NCBI RefSeq assembly: GCF_000499205.1 | Contig: NZ_AWUK01000030.1 | Span: forward strand, 124,001-188,000 | Direction: 5' to 3' | Length of the DNA stretch: 64,000 bases | Source of the DNA: Paenibacillus sp. MAEPY2 | GTDB taxonomy: Bacteria > Bacillota > Bacilli > Paenibacillales > Paenibacillaceae | Shown here: positions 1 to 9,021 of the stretch, in pieces | Position numbering within the stretch: the stretch's first letter is position 1 | How the letters are laid out: each line of letters begins with the position of its first letter | The notes under the pieces: generated by a model | Databases searched by the model: none | The model's input: only the letters and a program-made list of their open reading frames with translations | What the model was told of the DNA's origin: nothing | Translations under genes and position numbers: made by a program

Positions 1-144
1 AATCAACCGCTTCGCATAATTCATGCAAGGGGCCAAAGGTTGATTCAACAACATAAGCATGTTGCATACATCCCGGGATTGATCTGCATCGAATGCTGCG
101 ACTTGCTCACATACTACGTGTGTATACGACGGGAGGAGATTCAA

Positions 145-1899
145 ATGCTGCTTGAAGCCATCTATCATCAACCTAAACGGAATTGGGCCTACGCCTACAA
201 TAAGGATACCATTCGTCTGCGTCTGCGTGCCAAAAAGAATGATCTCACCGAGGTACATGCCCTGACCGGGGACAAATACGCTTGGGAACGTACCAAAGAG
301 TTGATTCCTTTAACCAAATTCACCTCCGATTCCATGTTCGATTACTATGAGGGGGAAGTAAAGCCTCCGTATCATCGGCTGAAGTATTCTTTTTTGCTGA
401 AAAATGGTTCCGAACAGATTTGGATGACCGAAACGGATTTCCAGACACATGAACCCGACGATCCTGGTCACATGTTCCAGTTTCCGTACCTCCATCCCGG
501 AGCTGTATTCACACCGCCTGCATGGGTAAAGGATGCCATTTTCTATCAGATCTTCCCTGAACGCTTTGCCAATGGCAACCCGGATCTCGATCCTGAACAA
601 GTAGAGCCCTGGGGTGGTGAGCCAACTCCGTTTAACTTCTTCGGCGGTGATCTTCAGGGGGTCATCGACCATCTCGATTACCTTGAAGAGTTGGGCATTA
701 ACGCCATTTATTTCACACCCATCTTCGAGGCAACGACCAATCATAAGTACGATACCGAAGATTACCTGCGAGTAGATCGGCATTTTGGCGATGCAGATAC
801 GGTCAAAAGGCTGGTTGAACTATGCCATAAACGCGGAATCCGGGTGTTGCTGGACGCGGTGTTCAATCATTCCGGGAAGACGTTTGCGCCGTTTGTCGAT
901 GTGCAAAAGTACGGGGAGAAGTCCAAATATAAGGACTGGTTCCATGTGCATGAATTCCCGCTGGATGTGAAGGATGGCATTCCTACCTATGAAACATTTG
1001 GCTTCGAGGCTCATATGCCGAAGCTGAATACGGAAAATCCTGAAGTGAAGGCATATCTGCTGGAGGTCGCCGAGTACTGGATCAAGGAAGTAGGCACGGA
1101 CGGCTGGCGGCTGGATGTCGCGGATGAAGTAGATAATGCATTCTGGCAAGATTTCCGCAAGGTGGTCAAGGCTGCGAATCCGGATGCCTATATCTTGGGT
1201 GAGGTATGGAATGAGTCTTCCTCCTGGCTGCAAGGCGACCAGTTCGATGCCTCGATGAACTATCCGTTTACGGAAGCGGTAAATCGTTTTTTCGTAAAAG
1301 ATGCCATGCACGCTGACGAATTCGCGAACTCCATCGGTCGACAGCTGTCCCGCTATCCGCTGCAAGCCAGCGAAGTGGCTTTCAATCTGCTGGACAGTCA
1401 TGATACACCACGACTGCTCACCTTATGTGAGGGCGACCAGCGGAAGATGAAACTGGCTGCGCTGTTCCAATTCAGTTATATGGGTGCCCCGTGCATCTAT
1501 TATGGGGACGAGATTGGACTGGACGGCGATCATGATCCCGGTTGTCGGAAATGCATGGAGTGGGATGAGGCAAAGCAGGATCGCGAGCTGTTCACCTTTT
1601 ATCAGAAGCTGATTGCACTTCGCCATGCCCATCCTGCCCTGCGTGCGGAAGGCAGCATACGTTTCCTGCAAGCCCGTGAAGGCGGAAGTCAGCTTGTAAT
1701 GGAACGACAGGATGATAAGGAACGAATTCTGATCCTGTTCAATCGTTCGGAAGAAACAGCTATCGTCGAGCTGGAGGCGGGCACCGGGGATTGGACGGAG
1801 TTATTTGGGGAGAATTATCGTACAGCCAAGGAAAAGGGAATCCTGGCCGTTGAGCTGCCCGCATATGGATATGCTGTACTCAGCACAGATATCGTGTAG
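145..1899 (+). CDS. GH13 alpha-glycosidase (neopullulanase/cyclomaltodextrinase type)
   Basis: A 584-residue enzyme that hydrolyses maltodextrins, cyclodextrins or pullulan. An N-terminal beta domain of about 120 residues, CBM34-like, precedes the (beta/alpha)8 catalytic barrel. The four GH13 signature regions are visible: DAVFNH, GWRLDVADE with nucleophile Asp324, GEVWNE with acid/base Glu353, and LLDSHD with Asp420. No signal peptide is seen, so it should act in the cytoplasm on imported maltodextrins. I chose the ATG at 145 because GGGAGGAGATT lies just before it; the frame stays open upstream to 40 but those residues do not resemble the family. It stands alone on the plus strand, with no sugar transporter nearby. 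Exact substrate preference cannot be read from the sequence. Confidence 0.93.
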   Translation: MLLEAIYHQPKRNWAYAYNKDTIRLRLRAKKNDLTEVHALTGDKYAWERTKELIPLTKFTSDSMFDYYEGEVKPPYHRLKYSFLLKNGSEQIWMTETDFQTHEPDDPGHMFQFPYLHPGAVFTPPAWVKDAIFYQIFPERFANGNPDLDPEQVEPWGGEPTPFNFFGGDLQGVIDHLDYLEELGINAIYFTPIFEATTNHKYDTEDYLRVDRHFGDADTVKRLVELCHKRGIRVLLDAVFNHSGKTFAPFVDVQKYGEKSKYKDWFHVHEFPLDVKDGIPTYETFGFEAHMPKLNTENPEVKAYLLEVAEYWIKEVGTDGWRLDVADEVDNAFWQDFRKVVKAANPDAYILGEVWNESSSWLQGDQFDASMNYPFTEAVNRFFVKDAMHADEFANSIGRQLSRYPLQASEVAFNLLDSHDTPRLLTLCEGDQRKMKLAALFQFSYMGAPCIYYGDEIGLDGDHDPGCRKCMEWDEAKQDRELFTFYQKLIALRHAHPALRAEGSIRFLQAREGGSQLVMERQDDKERILILFNRSEETAIVELEAGTGDWTELFGENYRTAKEKGILAVELPAYGYAVLSTDIV

Positions 1900-1952
1900 C
1901 AGCTTGATGTTGTTATGACCTTGGAATTTGCTACATTGAAAGCAACGCAAAT

Positions 1953-1990
1953 AAGCGCTCGCAGACCTGTGATGGTTCTGTAGAGCGCTT
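1953..1990. terminator. Hairpin between convergent genes
   Basis: AAGCGCTC at 1953-1960 pairs with GAGCGCTT at 1983-1990, with partial pairing inside. It lies between the glycosidase and the convergent padR gene and could stop transcription from either side. The U-tract is poor on both strands. Confidence 0.5.
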
Positions 1991-2046
1991 GTTCTGGGTT
2001 ATGGATGGATGATCCGATCGATTCATTTCACGATTACGACTGAAAT

Positions 2047-2559
2047 TTACTGTGGCGTGGATAACTGCTGCTTGAGCAATTGAATCGTGGCCTCATATTG
2101 CACAAGCCCTACTTGCATACATAAACGCTGTGAAGGCGATATTTGTTCGCCAAGTTGCTTCATCTGGCGCTGCAGCTCGGCATACAACAATTCTTTACGA
2201 TTCAGCTCCGCCCGGACCCACCCTGTGACGGTATCTTCATCTGCCAGCTCTCCGAAATACAGACGCATCAGAAAATCAGAACGGAACACTTCGGCTTCCA
2301 GGGGACTCATCAAATAGGTACTGAACTCCGCAGAACCTTCCGGTGTTAATGTATACACATTTTTGTCAGGTTTTCCTTCTTGTCTAACGGATTCCTTGGT
2401 CAATAACCCTGACTTTTCCATCTTGGCGAGTGTGGGATAAATGGTGCCGAAGCTCGCATCGAAGAAAAACGAAAAATATTGTTCAAAGTACTGCTTGATC
2501 TCATATCCGGAACATGGCTGATTGTGCAGTATTCCGAGGATGACATGCTGTGTGTTCAT
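2047..2559 (-). CDS. PadR family transcriptional regulator
   Basis: A 170-residue regulator. Residues 1-75 form the PadR winged helix (GILHNQPCSGYEIKQ, then FGTIYPTLAKMEKSGLL), followed by a C-terminal helical dimerisation region. The ATG at 2559 is preferred over the TTG at 2580 because AAAGGAGC precedes it at normal spacing. It follows the permease gene on the same strand, 107 bases behind its stop, so the two probably form an operon. PadR proteins commonly repress a linked transporter gene until a drug-like ligand binds. Two similar palindromes in front of the permease gene are the likely binding sites. Confidence 0.9.
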   Translation of the reverse strand: MNTQHVILGILHNQPCSGYEIKQYFEQYFSFFFDASFGTIYPTLAKMEKSGLLTKESVRQEGKPDKNVYTLTPEGSAEFSTYLMSPLEAEVFRSDFLMRLYFGELADEDTVTGWVRAELNRKELLYAELQRQMKQLGEQISPSQRLCMQVGLVQYEATIQLLKQQLSTPQ

Positions 2560-2666
2560 CGGTGTACCGCTCCTTTCCAATTCCTCTTAACGTATCACAT
2601 CCTCCCTTATACGTTCAACATCAGCAGGCATCTGCGATTGAGTTCCCAAGGGATGAAAAATGTTTG

Positions 2667-3884
2667 TCATCCATGGTCAGGCGAAGTCAGGTTCCCAGCC
2701 AGAGCGGCAGGAGCAGCAGCAGCTTTGGATTCTAAAGGAATGCCGGATTGTGCAGGACTCGAGCGTTTGATCCACGTGCACACCACACCCAGAACCAACG
2801 TCGCCGCTCCAATCACCACCAGAAGCAGAACATCATGACTAATCCCGCTGCCGCCAAGCACCAGATTCATCATGCCCTCCACTGCATAGGTTGCCGGTAG
2901 ATAATGACCGATCTGTTGATAGAAATCAGACATGACATCACGCGGAATGGTTGCGCCCGATGACAACATCAGCAGAGGCAGCAAAGCACTGTTTAACCAA
3001 GCCCCGGCATTTCCAAGCAGCAACAAGCTCAATTGCGCGACGAATAGAAAAGATAAGGTAATCAACAACTGAAATAGCCATAACATCCACCATCCATCCG
3101 CTGCTGATACACCCATAACATGCATCATCCCGGCTCCAACGAGCGATACGATAAATGCAGCACCCAGGTTGATGATATTGCGTGCCCAGAAACGTTCCCA
3201 TTTCCCCGCCTTGCTACTTAGTTCTCCAGACACTTTTTGCAGATTCATGCCAAGCAGCATCGCACCTGTAAACGTAGCTGTCACAATCAGCATCGGCACC
3301 ATCGAAAAGGCAAAGTTTTGAACTGGGTTCAGCCGTTCCACCTCGGCCTCCACCCGGGAAGATAATCCCAGCGCCAGCGCATTCGCCTGATCGGCAGCCA
3401 TACCCGATTGATCCAGCACTCCACGAATGCCATTTTGCTGTACTTCACGGTTCAACGTCGCTGTAACTTGTGCGGATACGTTCTGCATCACACTTTTCAC
3501 GGTAGCTACGTTGGATTCATTCATCACATACTTCACCTTCACCGGTTGCGATAAATCTCCCGCCTGCTGCATGAAACCCGATGGAATCTCAATAATCATG
3601 TATACATCCCTGTCGGTTAACAGCTGTCTGGCTTCTTCCATCGATGCGGATGGTTTGATCACAAAGCCAAGTCCCGCTGCAAGAGACTTTGCTACAGGCT
3701 CAGCTTCAGCCCCATCTTCATTCACAATGGTCACCGCAAGCTGAGTCATCCGTGCATTAACCTGATCATACCCACTAAGCCAAATGGTATTAAAAAAAAC
3801 CTGGAATAATACGGCCGTAATCAACCCGACAATCGTAGCTCCATTTTTCATAAACAGAAGACTCGTTTGAAAAACACGTTTCAT
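2667..3884 (-). CDS. ABC-2 type membrane permease, YhgE/Pip-like
   Basis: A 405-residue membrane protein. One N-terminal transmembrane helix at about residues 12-33 is followed by a large extracytoplasmic region to about residue 200, then five or so C-terminal helices. This is the layout of YhgE/Pip or DUF3533-type ABC-2 permeases. No ATPase gene is adjacent. The ATG at 3884 is chosen over the one at 3893 because TAAGGAG at 3894-3900 would touch the latter. It shares the motif order and family with the 386-residue permease at 45847-47007, including the NEDG, NE(S/A)N and ATYAV(E/Q)G motifs. Transported substrate is unknown; toxic compound or peptide export is typical of regulated members, which is inference. 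Confidence 0.8.
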   Translation of the reverse strand: MKRVFQTSLLFMKNGATIVGLITAVLFQVFFNTIWLSGYDQVNARMTQLAVTIVNEDGAEAEPVAKSLAAGLGFVIKPSASMEEARQLLTDRDVYMIIEIPSGFMQQAGDLSQPVKVKYVMNESNVATVKSVMQNVSAQVTATLNREVQQNGIRGVLDQSGMAADQANALALGLSSRVEAEVERLNPVQNFAFSMVPMLIVTATFTGAMLLGMNLQKVSGELSSKAGKWERFWARNIINLGAAFIVSLVGAGMMHVMGVSAADGWWMLWLFQLLITLSFLFVAQLSLLLLGNAGAWLNSALLPLLMLSSGATIPRDVMSDFYQQIGHYLPATYAVEGMMNLVLGGSGISHDVLLLVVIGAATLVLGVVCTWIKRSSPAQSGIPLESKAAAAPAALAGNLTSPDHG

Positions 3885-3927
3885 CTTATTCATCTCCTTA
3901 GGTTGTATTACGTTATTTAGCTTTTCT

Positions 3928-3976
3928 ATATATCATATTGATATATGTCAGTTAATAATATATCTAATCGATATAT
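3928..3976. promoter_or_regulatory. Two 19-bp palindromes, candidate PadR operators
   Basis: The palindrome at 3928-3946 has arms ATATATCA and TGATATAT. The one at 3958-3976 has arms ATATATC and GATATAT. Their centres are 30 bp apart, about three helical turns, and both lie just upstream of the permease-padR operon. The same arms and equal length argue for a shared protein. PadR as the binder is inference from the linked gene. Confidence 0.65.
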
Positions 3977-4015
3977 AAACGTCAATACCCATTTATTTTT
4001 CTTTTTTGGAACAGC

Positions 4016-4062
4016 AAAAAAAAAGCCGATACGCCTCTTCATCAGGAAGAATTCGTATCGGC
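4016..4062 (-). terminator. Terminator of sdaAB-sdaAA
   Basis: GCCGATACG at 4025-4033 pairs with CGTATCGGC at 4054-4062. On the minus strand the stem is followed by nine U residues. Confidence 0.9.
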
Positions 4063-4141
4063 TTTCATATCAAGATGGGAGCAGCATCGACGTTTATGAT
4101 CCAGACTCCGAGTTAATTCAGTTCATGTTTGTTCATGGTTG

Positions 4142-5092
4142 TCATGCCTTGGGTTCAGGTTTGTTTTCAGCAGGGGACTCAGACTCCGCTTCAACCTCAG
4201 GCTCTGCACGCTTTGCCTTCGGTTTGGCGAGCTTCTCCATCATTTTCCGTCCCGTTGGTGTTTGAGCCAGCCCACCTTGGGCCGTTTCACGGTGCCTGCT
4301 TGGCATGGCACTGCCTACTTCCAGCATGACATCAATGACTTCGTCAGACGGAATGGCACTTCGTACCCCGGCCAGCGCCATGTCGGCCGCAGCCAACGCG
4401 GTTACGGCACCCAGTCCGTTACGGATGATGCACGGAATTTCCACGAGGCCTGCGACGGGATCGCAGATAAGGCCCAATGTGTTTTTTAACGCAAGACCTA
4501 CTGCATGAACCACTTGCTCCGGCGTCCCTCCACGCAGCTCCACCATAGCTCCAGCGGCCATGCCGATGGCAGAACCCACTTCAGCCTGACAGCCGCCCTC
4601 GGCACCGGAAATAAATGAATTGTTGGCAATGACATAACCGATTGCTCCCGCACAGAACAGACCGTTCACCAGATGCTCGTCACTCCAGCCAAAACGCTCC
4701 TGGGAGCTGATAAATACACCTGGAATGATACCGCAGGAACCAGCTGTCGGTGTCGCTACGATCCGGCCCATGGATGCATTCACTTCTGATACACATAGAG
4801 CATATGCCATGGCTAGTGCAGAAGCATCTCCAGAGCAAGTCTCGCCTTTACGAATGTACTCGGCCATTTTTTTGCCGTCTCCGCCAGTCAAGCCGCTGCG
4901 TGATGTCGTATCTTCTGTCAGCCCTTTGTGCACAGCTTCCTTCATCACCTGATAGTAATCCGACATCTGCCGCACAACATCCGCTTTCGGGATATTCGTC
5001 TCTTGAACCTGCTCTTCGATCATCAGCTCGGCAATGGTTTTGGACTCTGCTGTACAGATGGTATTCAGTTCATGTAGATGTTTAAACCGCAT
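4142..5092 (-). CDS. sdaAA: L-serine ammonia-lyase, iron-sulfur-dependent, alpha subunit
   Basis: A 316-residue catalytic subunit that deaminates L-serine to pyruvate and ammonia with a 4Fe-4S cluster. Family segments include RSGLTGGDGKKM, TAGSCGIIPG and GAEGGCQAEVGSA, with several conserved cysteines likely to hold the cluster. It overlaps the beta-subunit gene by 11 bases, so translation is probably coupled, and its own ribosome site is weak. The C-terminal tail of about 25 residues is rich in Glu, Lys and Pro and looks like an unstructured extension. Expression is set by the glycine riboswitch ahead of sdaAB. Confidence 0.95.
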   Translation of the reverse strand: MRFKHLHELNTICTAESKTIAELMIEEQVQETNIPKADVVRQMSDYYQVMKEAVHKGLTEDTTSRSGLTGGDGKKMAEYIRKGETCSGDASALAMAYALCVSEVNASMGRIVATPTAGSCGIIPGVFISSQERFGWSDEHLVNGLFCAGAIGYVIANNSFISGAEGGCQAEVGSAIGMAAGAMVELRGGTPEQVVHAVGLALKNTLGLICDPVAGLVEIPCIIRNGLGAVTALAAADMALAGVRSAIPSDEVIDVMLEVGSAMPSRHRETAQGGLAQTPTGRKMMEKLAKPKAKRAEPEVEAESESPAENKPEPKA

Positions 5093-5771
5093 CCGGCTCG
5101 ACCCCTCTCTTCAAATCAATCACGCGAATGTCCAGCATATGATCCAGCGACCGCAGACGGTTTAACATCTCAGGATTCGGCACACCATCCATCTCCATCG
5201 CTGTCAGCGCTTCACCGTCCCGGGCTTTCCGATCCACTTGCATGTACCCGATGTTCACACCTGACGAACTGATTGTGGAGGTTACGGAGGCGAGCACCCC
5301 TGCTTTGTCCGAATGGCGCAGCACAAGTGTCGGAAACTCTCCGCTGATCTGTACACGAAAATCATTCAATGCATGCACCGATACACTACCACCACCAATG
5401 GAAGCACCGATTAGTGAACATTCGCGGTCTCCGTGCCACAGCTCAATTTTAACCGTATTGGGATGAGGAGCAGGCAGACCACTTGTAAAAAACTCCACCT
5501 CCATACCCGCTTCCTCTGCATATTGCTCTGCATCCGGAATCCGTGGATCATCCGTCACATAATCAAGCAGGCCACCGATCAATGCGAGATCCGTACCATG
5601 CCCCTGATACGTATCGGCGAAGGAGCCATACAGCGTTAAACGGGCACGTTCAGGCGTGCACCCCAACCACTGACGGGCAATTCGACCCAATCTTGCTGCT
5701 CCAGCCGTATGTGAACTTGATGGACCTGTCATGGACGGACCAATAATTGAAAAAACGTCTTTAAAACGCAT
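5082..5771 (-). CDS. sdaAB: L-serine ammonia-lyase, iron-sulfur-dependent, beta subunit
   Basis: A 229-residue partner subunit. Its N-terminal half carries the SDH_beta signature (SIIGPSMTGPSSSHTAG). The C-terminal half, from about residue 145, is an ACT domain (FPTLVLRHSDKAGVLASV), a fold that usually binds an amino acid. The ATG at 5771 follows GGAGGG at ideal spacing, so the longer frame to 5804 is not used. It is the first gene behind the glycine riboswitch and is followed directly by sdaAA. Confidence 0.95.
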   Translation of the reverse strand: MRFKDVFSIIGPSMTGPSSSHTAGAARLGRIARQWLGCTPERARLTLYGSFADTYQGHGTDLALIGGLLDYVTDDPRIPDAEQYAEEAGMEVEFFTSGLPAPHPNTVKIELWHGDRECSLIGASIGGGSVSVHALNDFRVQISGEFPTLVLRHSDKAGVLASVTSTISSSGVNIGYMQVDRKARDGEALTAMEMDGVPNPEMLNRLRSLDHMLDIRVIDLKRGVEPDAV

Positions 5772-5856
5772 CGCAAACCCTCCATTTATAATCGTCATTT
5801 TCATCCAGACCTACACCCATAATGTTCCTTTATTACTGAATGATGACATAAGAAAA

Positions 5857-5891
5857 GGACAGAAGAAGGCCTTAAGGCCCTCTCTCTGTCC
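5857..5891 (-). terminator. Riboswitch expression-platform terminator
   Basis: GGACAGA at 5857-5863 pairs with TCTGTCC at 5885-5891, with an inner palindrome AAGGCCTTAAGGCC. On the minus strand a UUUUCUU run follows. It starts within a few bases of the end of aptamer 2, so glycine binding can decide whether it forms. Confidence 0.85.
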
Positions 5892-5892
5892 T

Positions 5893-6148
5893 CGATACCT
5901 GAGAGTTTCATGATAAGAAGCGCGGCGGATTGATGCATGCCCTGTATTCACAGGTAATGTCCCCTGCACACCGTGCTGCTTGACCATATACCCCTTGGGT
6001 GGCGCATATCGCGCACTCTCCAGAGTTGCGTCCAACGATGGTACATTTACCTGAGAGATTAACCACTGCGCCGGGTGCGTAGCAGCTTGCTCCTTCGGTG
6101 CCCGACAGCTGCCTTTTTACTCGGCATGCCCAGGACTCTCCCGCTCGC
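5893..6148 (-). promoter_or_regulatory. Tandem glycine riboswitch
   Basis: Read on the minus strand, two glycine aptamers follow one another. Aptamer 1 runs from the GCGGGAGAG segment (near 6144) to CTCTCAGGT (near 6049-6057). Aptamer 2 runs from CTCTGGAGAGTGCG (6012-6025) to CTCTCAGGT (5897-5905). Both have the conserved central purine-rich segment: CACCGAAGGAGC in aptamer 1, CACCCAAGGGG in aptamer 2. A terminator follows immediately. The known class usually controls gcvT operons or glycine/alanine transporters; here the downstream genes are sdaAB-sdaAA. Confidence 0.92.
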
Positions 6149-6222
6149 TATCATTCGCTTGTATGGAACCATTCTGATCGTGTACCAGAACGATAATTGA
6201 AGTTTTTATTACTTTCTCATTA

Positions 6223-6251
6223 AGATTAATCGACCGGAAGATCAGTGTCAA
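6223..6251 (-). promoter_or_regulatory. SigA-type promoter for the glycine riboswitch-sdaAB transcript
   Basis: On the minus strand TTGACA (6246-6251) and TAATCT (6223-6228) are separated by exactly 17 bases. This is about 75 bases upstream of aptamer 1. The stretch from here to the MFS stop at 6492 is AT-rich and shows nothing else. Confidence 0.8.
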
Positions 6252-6491
6252 CAAACTTAACGATTTCTTTGTGAATATTTACTTTTTTCCATTTTATAAA
6301 CAGAATGAACCAACGATTTGTAAACTTTTATCACATGAATGTGTTAATGCGTTTCATTTAGAAAGCGTATACATTCGTTTGTTTTCTATGAGCAATATCC
6401 GTGGTTAGTACTATCTATGTTAAGATCCACAGAACGGTTCGGGTATTCAGGCAACCATTATTCTGTACTAGAATTGCCTTATTTCTACCTG

Positions 6492-7769
6492 TCACCCCAC
6501 CATCGAGTTGGGCTTCGCCGGTTCATCATAAAACCTGCTTCGGGAAGGAAACATGCTCGTCACCCACAATCCCAACGCTGCAAGCACCATCACTCCAGAT
6601 ACAACCGTATATACCATACGAAGCGACAACTGCTCTGCCACCACGCCTGCAACCAAAATGGATACCACCTGCAGCACACTTAACCCCAGTCCAAGTATAC
6701 TGCTCACTCGCCCCATCAGATCGACAGGGATATTATTTTGATAAAAGGTAACCAGGCCCGTATTCGCCAGTGCCGAGCACAGACCGAGCAGAATAAAAGC
6801 AAACGCCGCCAGTTCAAACGAGAACGAACGGGCGAACAGGAAATAACCCAGTGCGACCATAAGCACACCGCCACCCATCATGTGACGGATCGGCAAATGT
6901 TTGGCGAACAGCCAAACCAGCATGGAGCCTGCCAAATAACCAATCCCGGTGATACTCATCAAAGCTCCGTACTGCGATTCAGGCAGGTTCATCACCTGAC
7001 GGATAAACACTACTTCCTGGGCATCGAGCGACATGCCGACCACCAGAATGATCTGAAACAGGGCATATATACCGACCACGTAGCTCGACTTCCGGCTAAA
7101 GCTCAGTACAGCCCTCCAATCCTGGGCAATCAACCGAGGTGTCAGCCTGTTTCCCGTCCCTTGATTCTGTTCTCCAATGCCCAATTTGGGAAGAAACAAT
7201 AGAATCACAGCAGAAGCAGCAAAGGAAACCGCATTGGCATAAATGGCTGCAGCCGGAGATAAATATATCAGCATCACTCCTGCGACTGCCGGGCCAGTAA
7301 TAAATGCACCTGAGCTGATTAGGGCTTGCAAGGAATTGAAGCGCTTGCGCCGTTCAGCAGGTACCAGCCGGGTGATGTACACCTGAGAGGAAGGGACAAA
7401 TATGGAGGAAGACATACTGATCAGAAACATCACTGTATACATCATCCATAGGCTGGACATCAGGGGGAGCATCGCTACCAACAATGCCCGCAGCATGTCG
7501 GCACCAATCATCAACTGTCGCTGATCATAGCGATCAATCAGACTGCCTGACCATAACTTCGTGCACACCGACGCAATCGGCGAGATAATCCACAATCCTG
7601 CGACTGCCGCGGGGGATTGTGTCATATTCAACACCATCAGGTTAATCGCCACAATATATATGAAATCACCCAGATTGGATATGCCCACGCCGCCAAGCAG
7701 CAATCCGGCATGCTTCCAGCCACCAGACGGAATCTTCGAAGCAACTCTTTTTTCATGAATGTTATTCAT
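6492..7769 (-). CDS. MFS transporter, MFS_3-type exporter
   Basis: A 425-residue protein with about 12 hydrophobic helices. It begins with a short polar leader, then GLLLGGVGISNLGDFIYIVA. The segments SGSLIDRYDQRQLMIGADML and VPAERRKRFNSLQALISSG resemble the A-like loops of MFS_3 efflux proteins (macrolide or siderophore exporters). The ATG at 7769 is preferred to the upstream GTG at 7781, which lacks a ribosome site. It lies 29 bases after the phosphotransferase gene on the same strand and may be co-transcribed with it. Substrate is unknown. The neighbouring APH-fold kinase makes an antibiotic-related role conceivable, but nothing in the sequence fixes this. Confidence 0.85.
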   Translation of the reverse strand: MNNIHEKRVASKIPSGGWKHAGLLLGGVGISNLGDFIYIVAINLMVLNMTQSPAAVAGLWIISPIASVCTKLWSGSLIDRYDQRQLMIGADMLRALLVAMLPLMSSLWMMYTVMFLISMSSSIFVPSSQVYITRLVPAERRKRFNSLQALISSGAFITGPAVAGVMLIYLSPAAAIYANAVSFAASAVILLFLPKLGIGEQNQGTGNRLTPRLIAQDWRAVLSFSRKSSYVVGIYALFQIILVVGMSLDAQEVVFIRQVMNLPESQYGALMSITGIGYLAGSMLVWLFAKHLPIRHMMGGGVLMVALGYFLFARSFSFELAAFAFILLGLCSALANTGLVTFYQNNIPVDLMGRVSSILGLGLSVLQVVSILVAGVVAEQLSLRMVYTVVSGVMVLAALGLWVTSMFPSRSRFYDEPAKPNSMVG

Positions 7770-7798
7770 AGCGCTTCCCACCCAACAGAAATCGCAAA

Positions 7799-8929
7799 TT
7801 ATAACTCATAGAAGATGCTCTCATTGTGTACATAGGGTCTGCAAAATTTGCTGCAAATAAGAGGCATTCGCTCTTTCATCCATTCGTACCTTGACTCATT
7901 CTCCATCTGAAATGCGAAATAGCCAAACGTAAAGATTAGCATGAATCCTTCCATTAACCGAATATCACGCTTCGTCAGTGGTTCTGCCTGCTCCGTATAA
8001 CCCGATAGGAAGATATCCCGTTCCTCCCGATTGAAAATCGTAGCTGCCCCTCCGGCATCAAAGAGATAGTAGCCATAACCGTATAAACAAAAATCAATCA
8101 TGGATATGCCCTGATCCGTCACCAGCAGATTGCCGCGGGTAATATCCGCGTGAATCACTCCCCAAGTCTCGGCAGTGTGAGGATACGTTTCGAGTTGCCG
8201 GTTAATGTTCTCAAACGTCTCACGGATCAGATCGAAATCTTCAGGAGTAAAGATGCCACGTCTAACGCCTTCCTCCAGCTGCTCCAACATGACCAGATTC
8301 TCTTTGATCGAGCCGTAGGCAGGTCGTACTCCCGTTTGATCCAAGGCGGGGCTATCGGTATATATCTCTGGGATGATCGCCTTATCAGCGTGCTGTTCAC
8401 GGTCATTCACCTGCTGCCTTCTTTCAGACTTCTGTGAACCCACCTGCGGCTTGGGAGTTTCCTTTGGTCTTCGTCCAGATTGATGTAGCGTCTGCAACTG
8501 TACGCCCAAATCATGAATCTGTGCTGTCGTCAGACGTTCTCCCTGTTTGATATCCCTGCCCTCAATCCATTCCAGAACAGTACTACAGATCTCTTCTCCC
8601 GCTTCGTCCAACCAGACGGTGACCCACTCTCCCGAGGTATTGCGTACAGGTGTCTGCACTCGCAATGGGCTGGTAGCCCGTAATTCATGAAGGAGATTCA
8701 TCTCCGCTTCAAGTGCAGGTCGTGTATGCTGGATGCCCGTCATGCTTGCAAAAGCGGCTTTATGTATACGCAATAAATACTTCTGTCCGGTTACATCATC
8801 CACCACCTGGTACGTTAGATTTTCATTATGTCGGATAAAGGAAACGGATGGCTTTTCTATAGAATAATGCGAAATAATTTCAATGGCCATAATGTCATGG
8901 GATATCTTATGGGTAGTTATGATCCACAT
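7799..8929 (-). CDS. Phosphotransferase of the APH / choline kinase fold
   Basis: A 376-residue kinase-fold protein. The Brenner motif VIHADITRGNLL near residue 260 supplies the catalytic Asp and the Asn, followed by the metal-binding SMIDF segment. An N-terminal lobe lies at residues 20-130. A hydrophilic insert of about 35 residues near 160-195 (PKETPKPQV and onward) is unusual for the family and looks disordered. The ATG at 8929 directly abuts GGAG, so the true start may be slightly downstream; MAIEII at 8890 is an alternative. Aminoglycoside, homoserine or sugar kinase activity cannot be told apart here. Confidence 0.8.
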   Translation of the reverse strand: MWIITTHKISHDIMAIEIISHYSIEKPSVSFIRHNENLTYQVVDDVTGQKYLLRIHKAAFASMTGIQHTRPALEAEMNLLHELRATSPLRVQTPVRNTSGEWVTVWLDEAGEEICSTVLEWIEGRDIKQGERLTTAQIHDLGVQLQTLHQSGRRPKETPKPQVGSQKSERRQQVNDREQHADKAIIPEIYTDSPALDQTGVRPAYGSIKENLVMLEQLEEGVRRGIFTPEDFDLIRETFENINRQLETYPHTAETWGVIHADITRGNLLVTDQGISMIDFCLYGYGYYLFDAGGAATIFNREERDIFLSGYTEQAEPLTKRDIRLMEGFMLIFTFGYFAFQMENESRYEWMKERMPLICSKFCRPYVHNESIFYEL

Positions 8930-9021
8930 CTCCTTCTCTTATCAAATTAAAGGTGGCGCTTACAAATATCGTAGCATGATTGTTTTTATTTTGGCAAACT
9001 ATTCCATATGTACAATTACAT

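Noticed and set aside
1-44. Inverted repeat AATCAACC / GGTTGATT at the window start
   Set aside because: It is short and widely spaced, lacks a U-tract, and its upstream context is outside the window.
40-144. N-terminal extension of the GH13 enzyme
   Set aside because: Residues are unlike the family and a proper ribosome site directs the start to 145.
5811-6035. Minus-strand frame of 74 codons ahead of sdaAB
   Set aside because: It lies wholly within the second glycine aptamer and its terminator; the bases are explained by the RNA.
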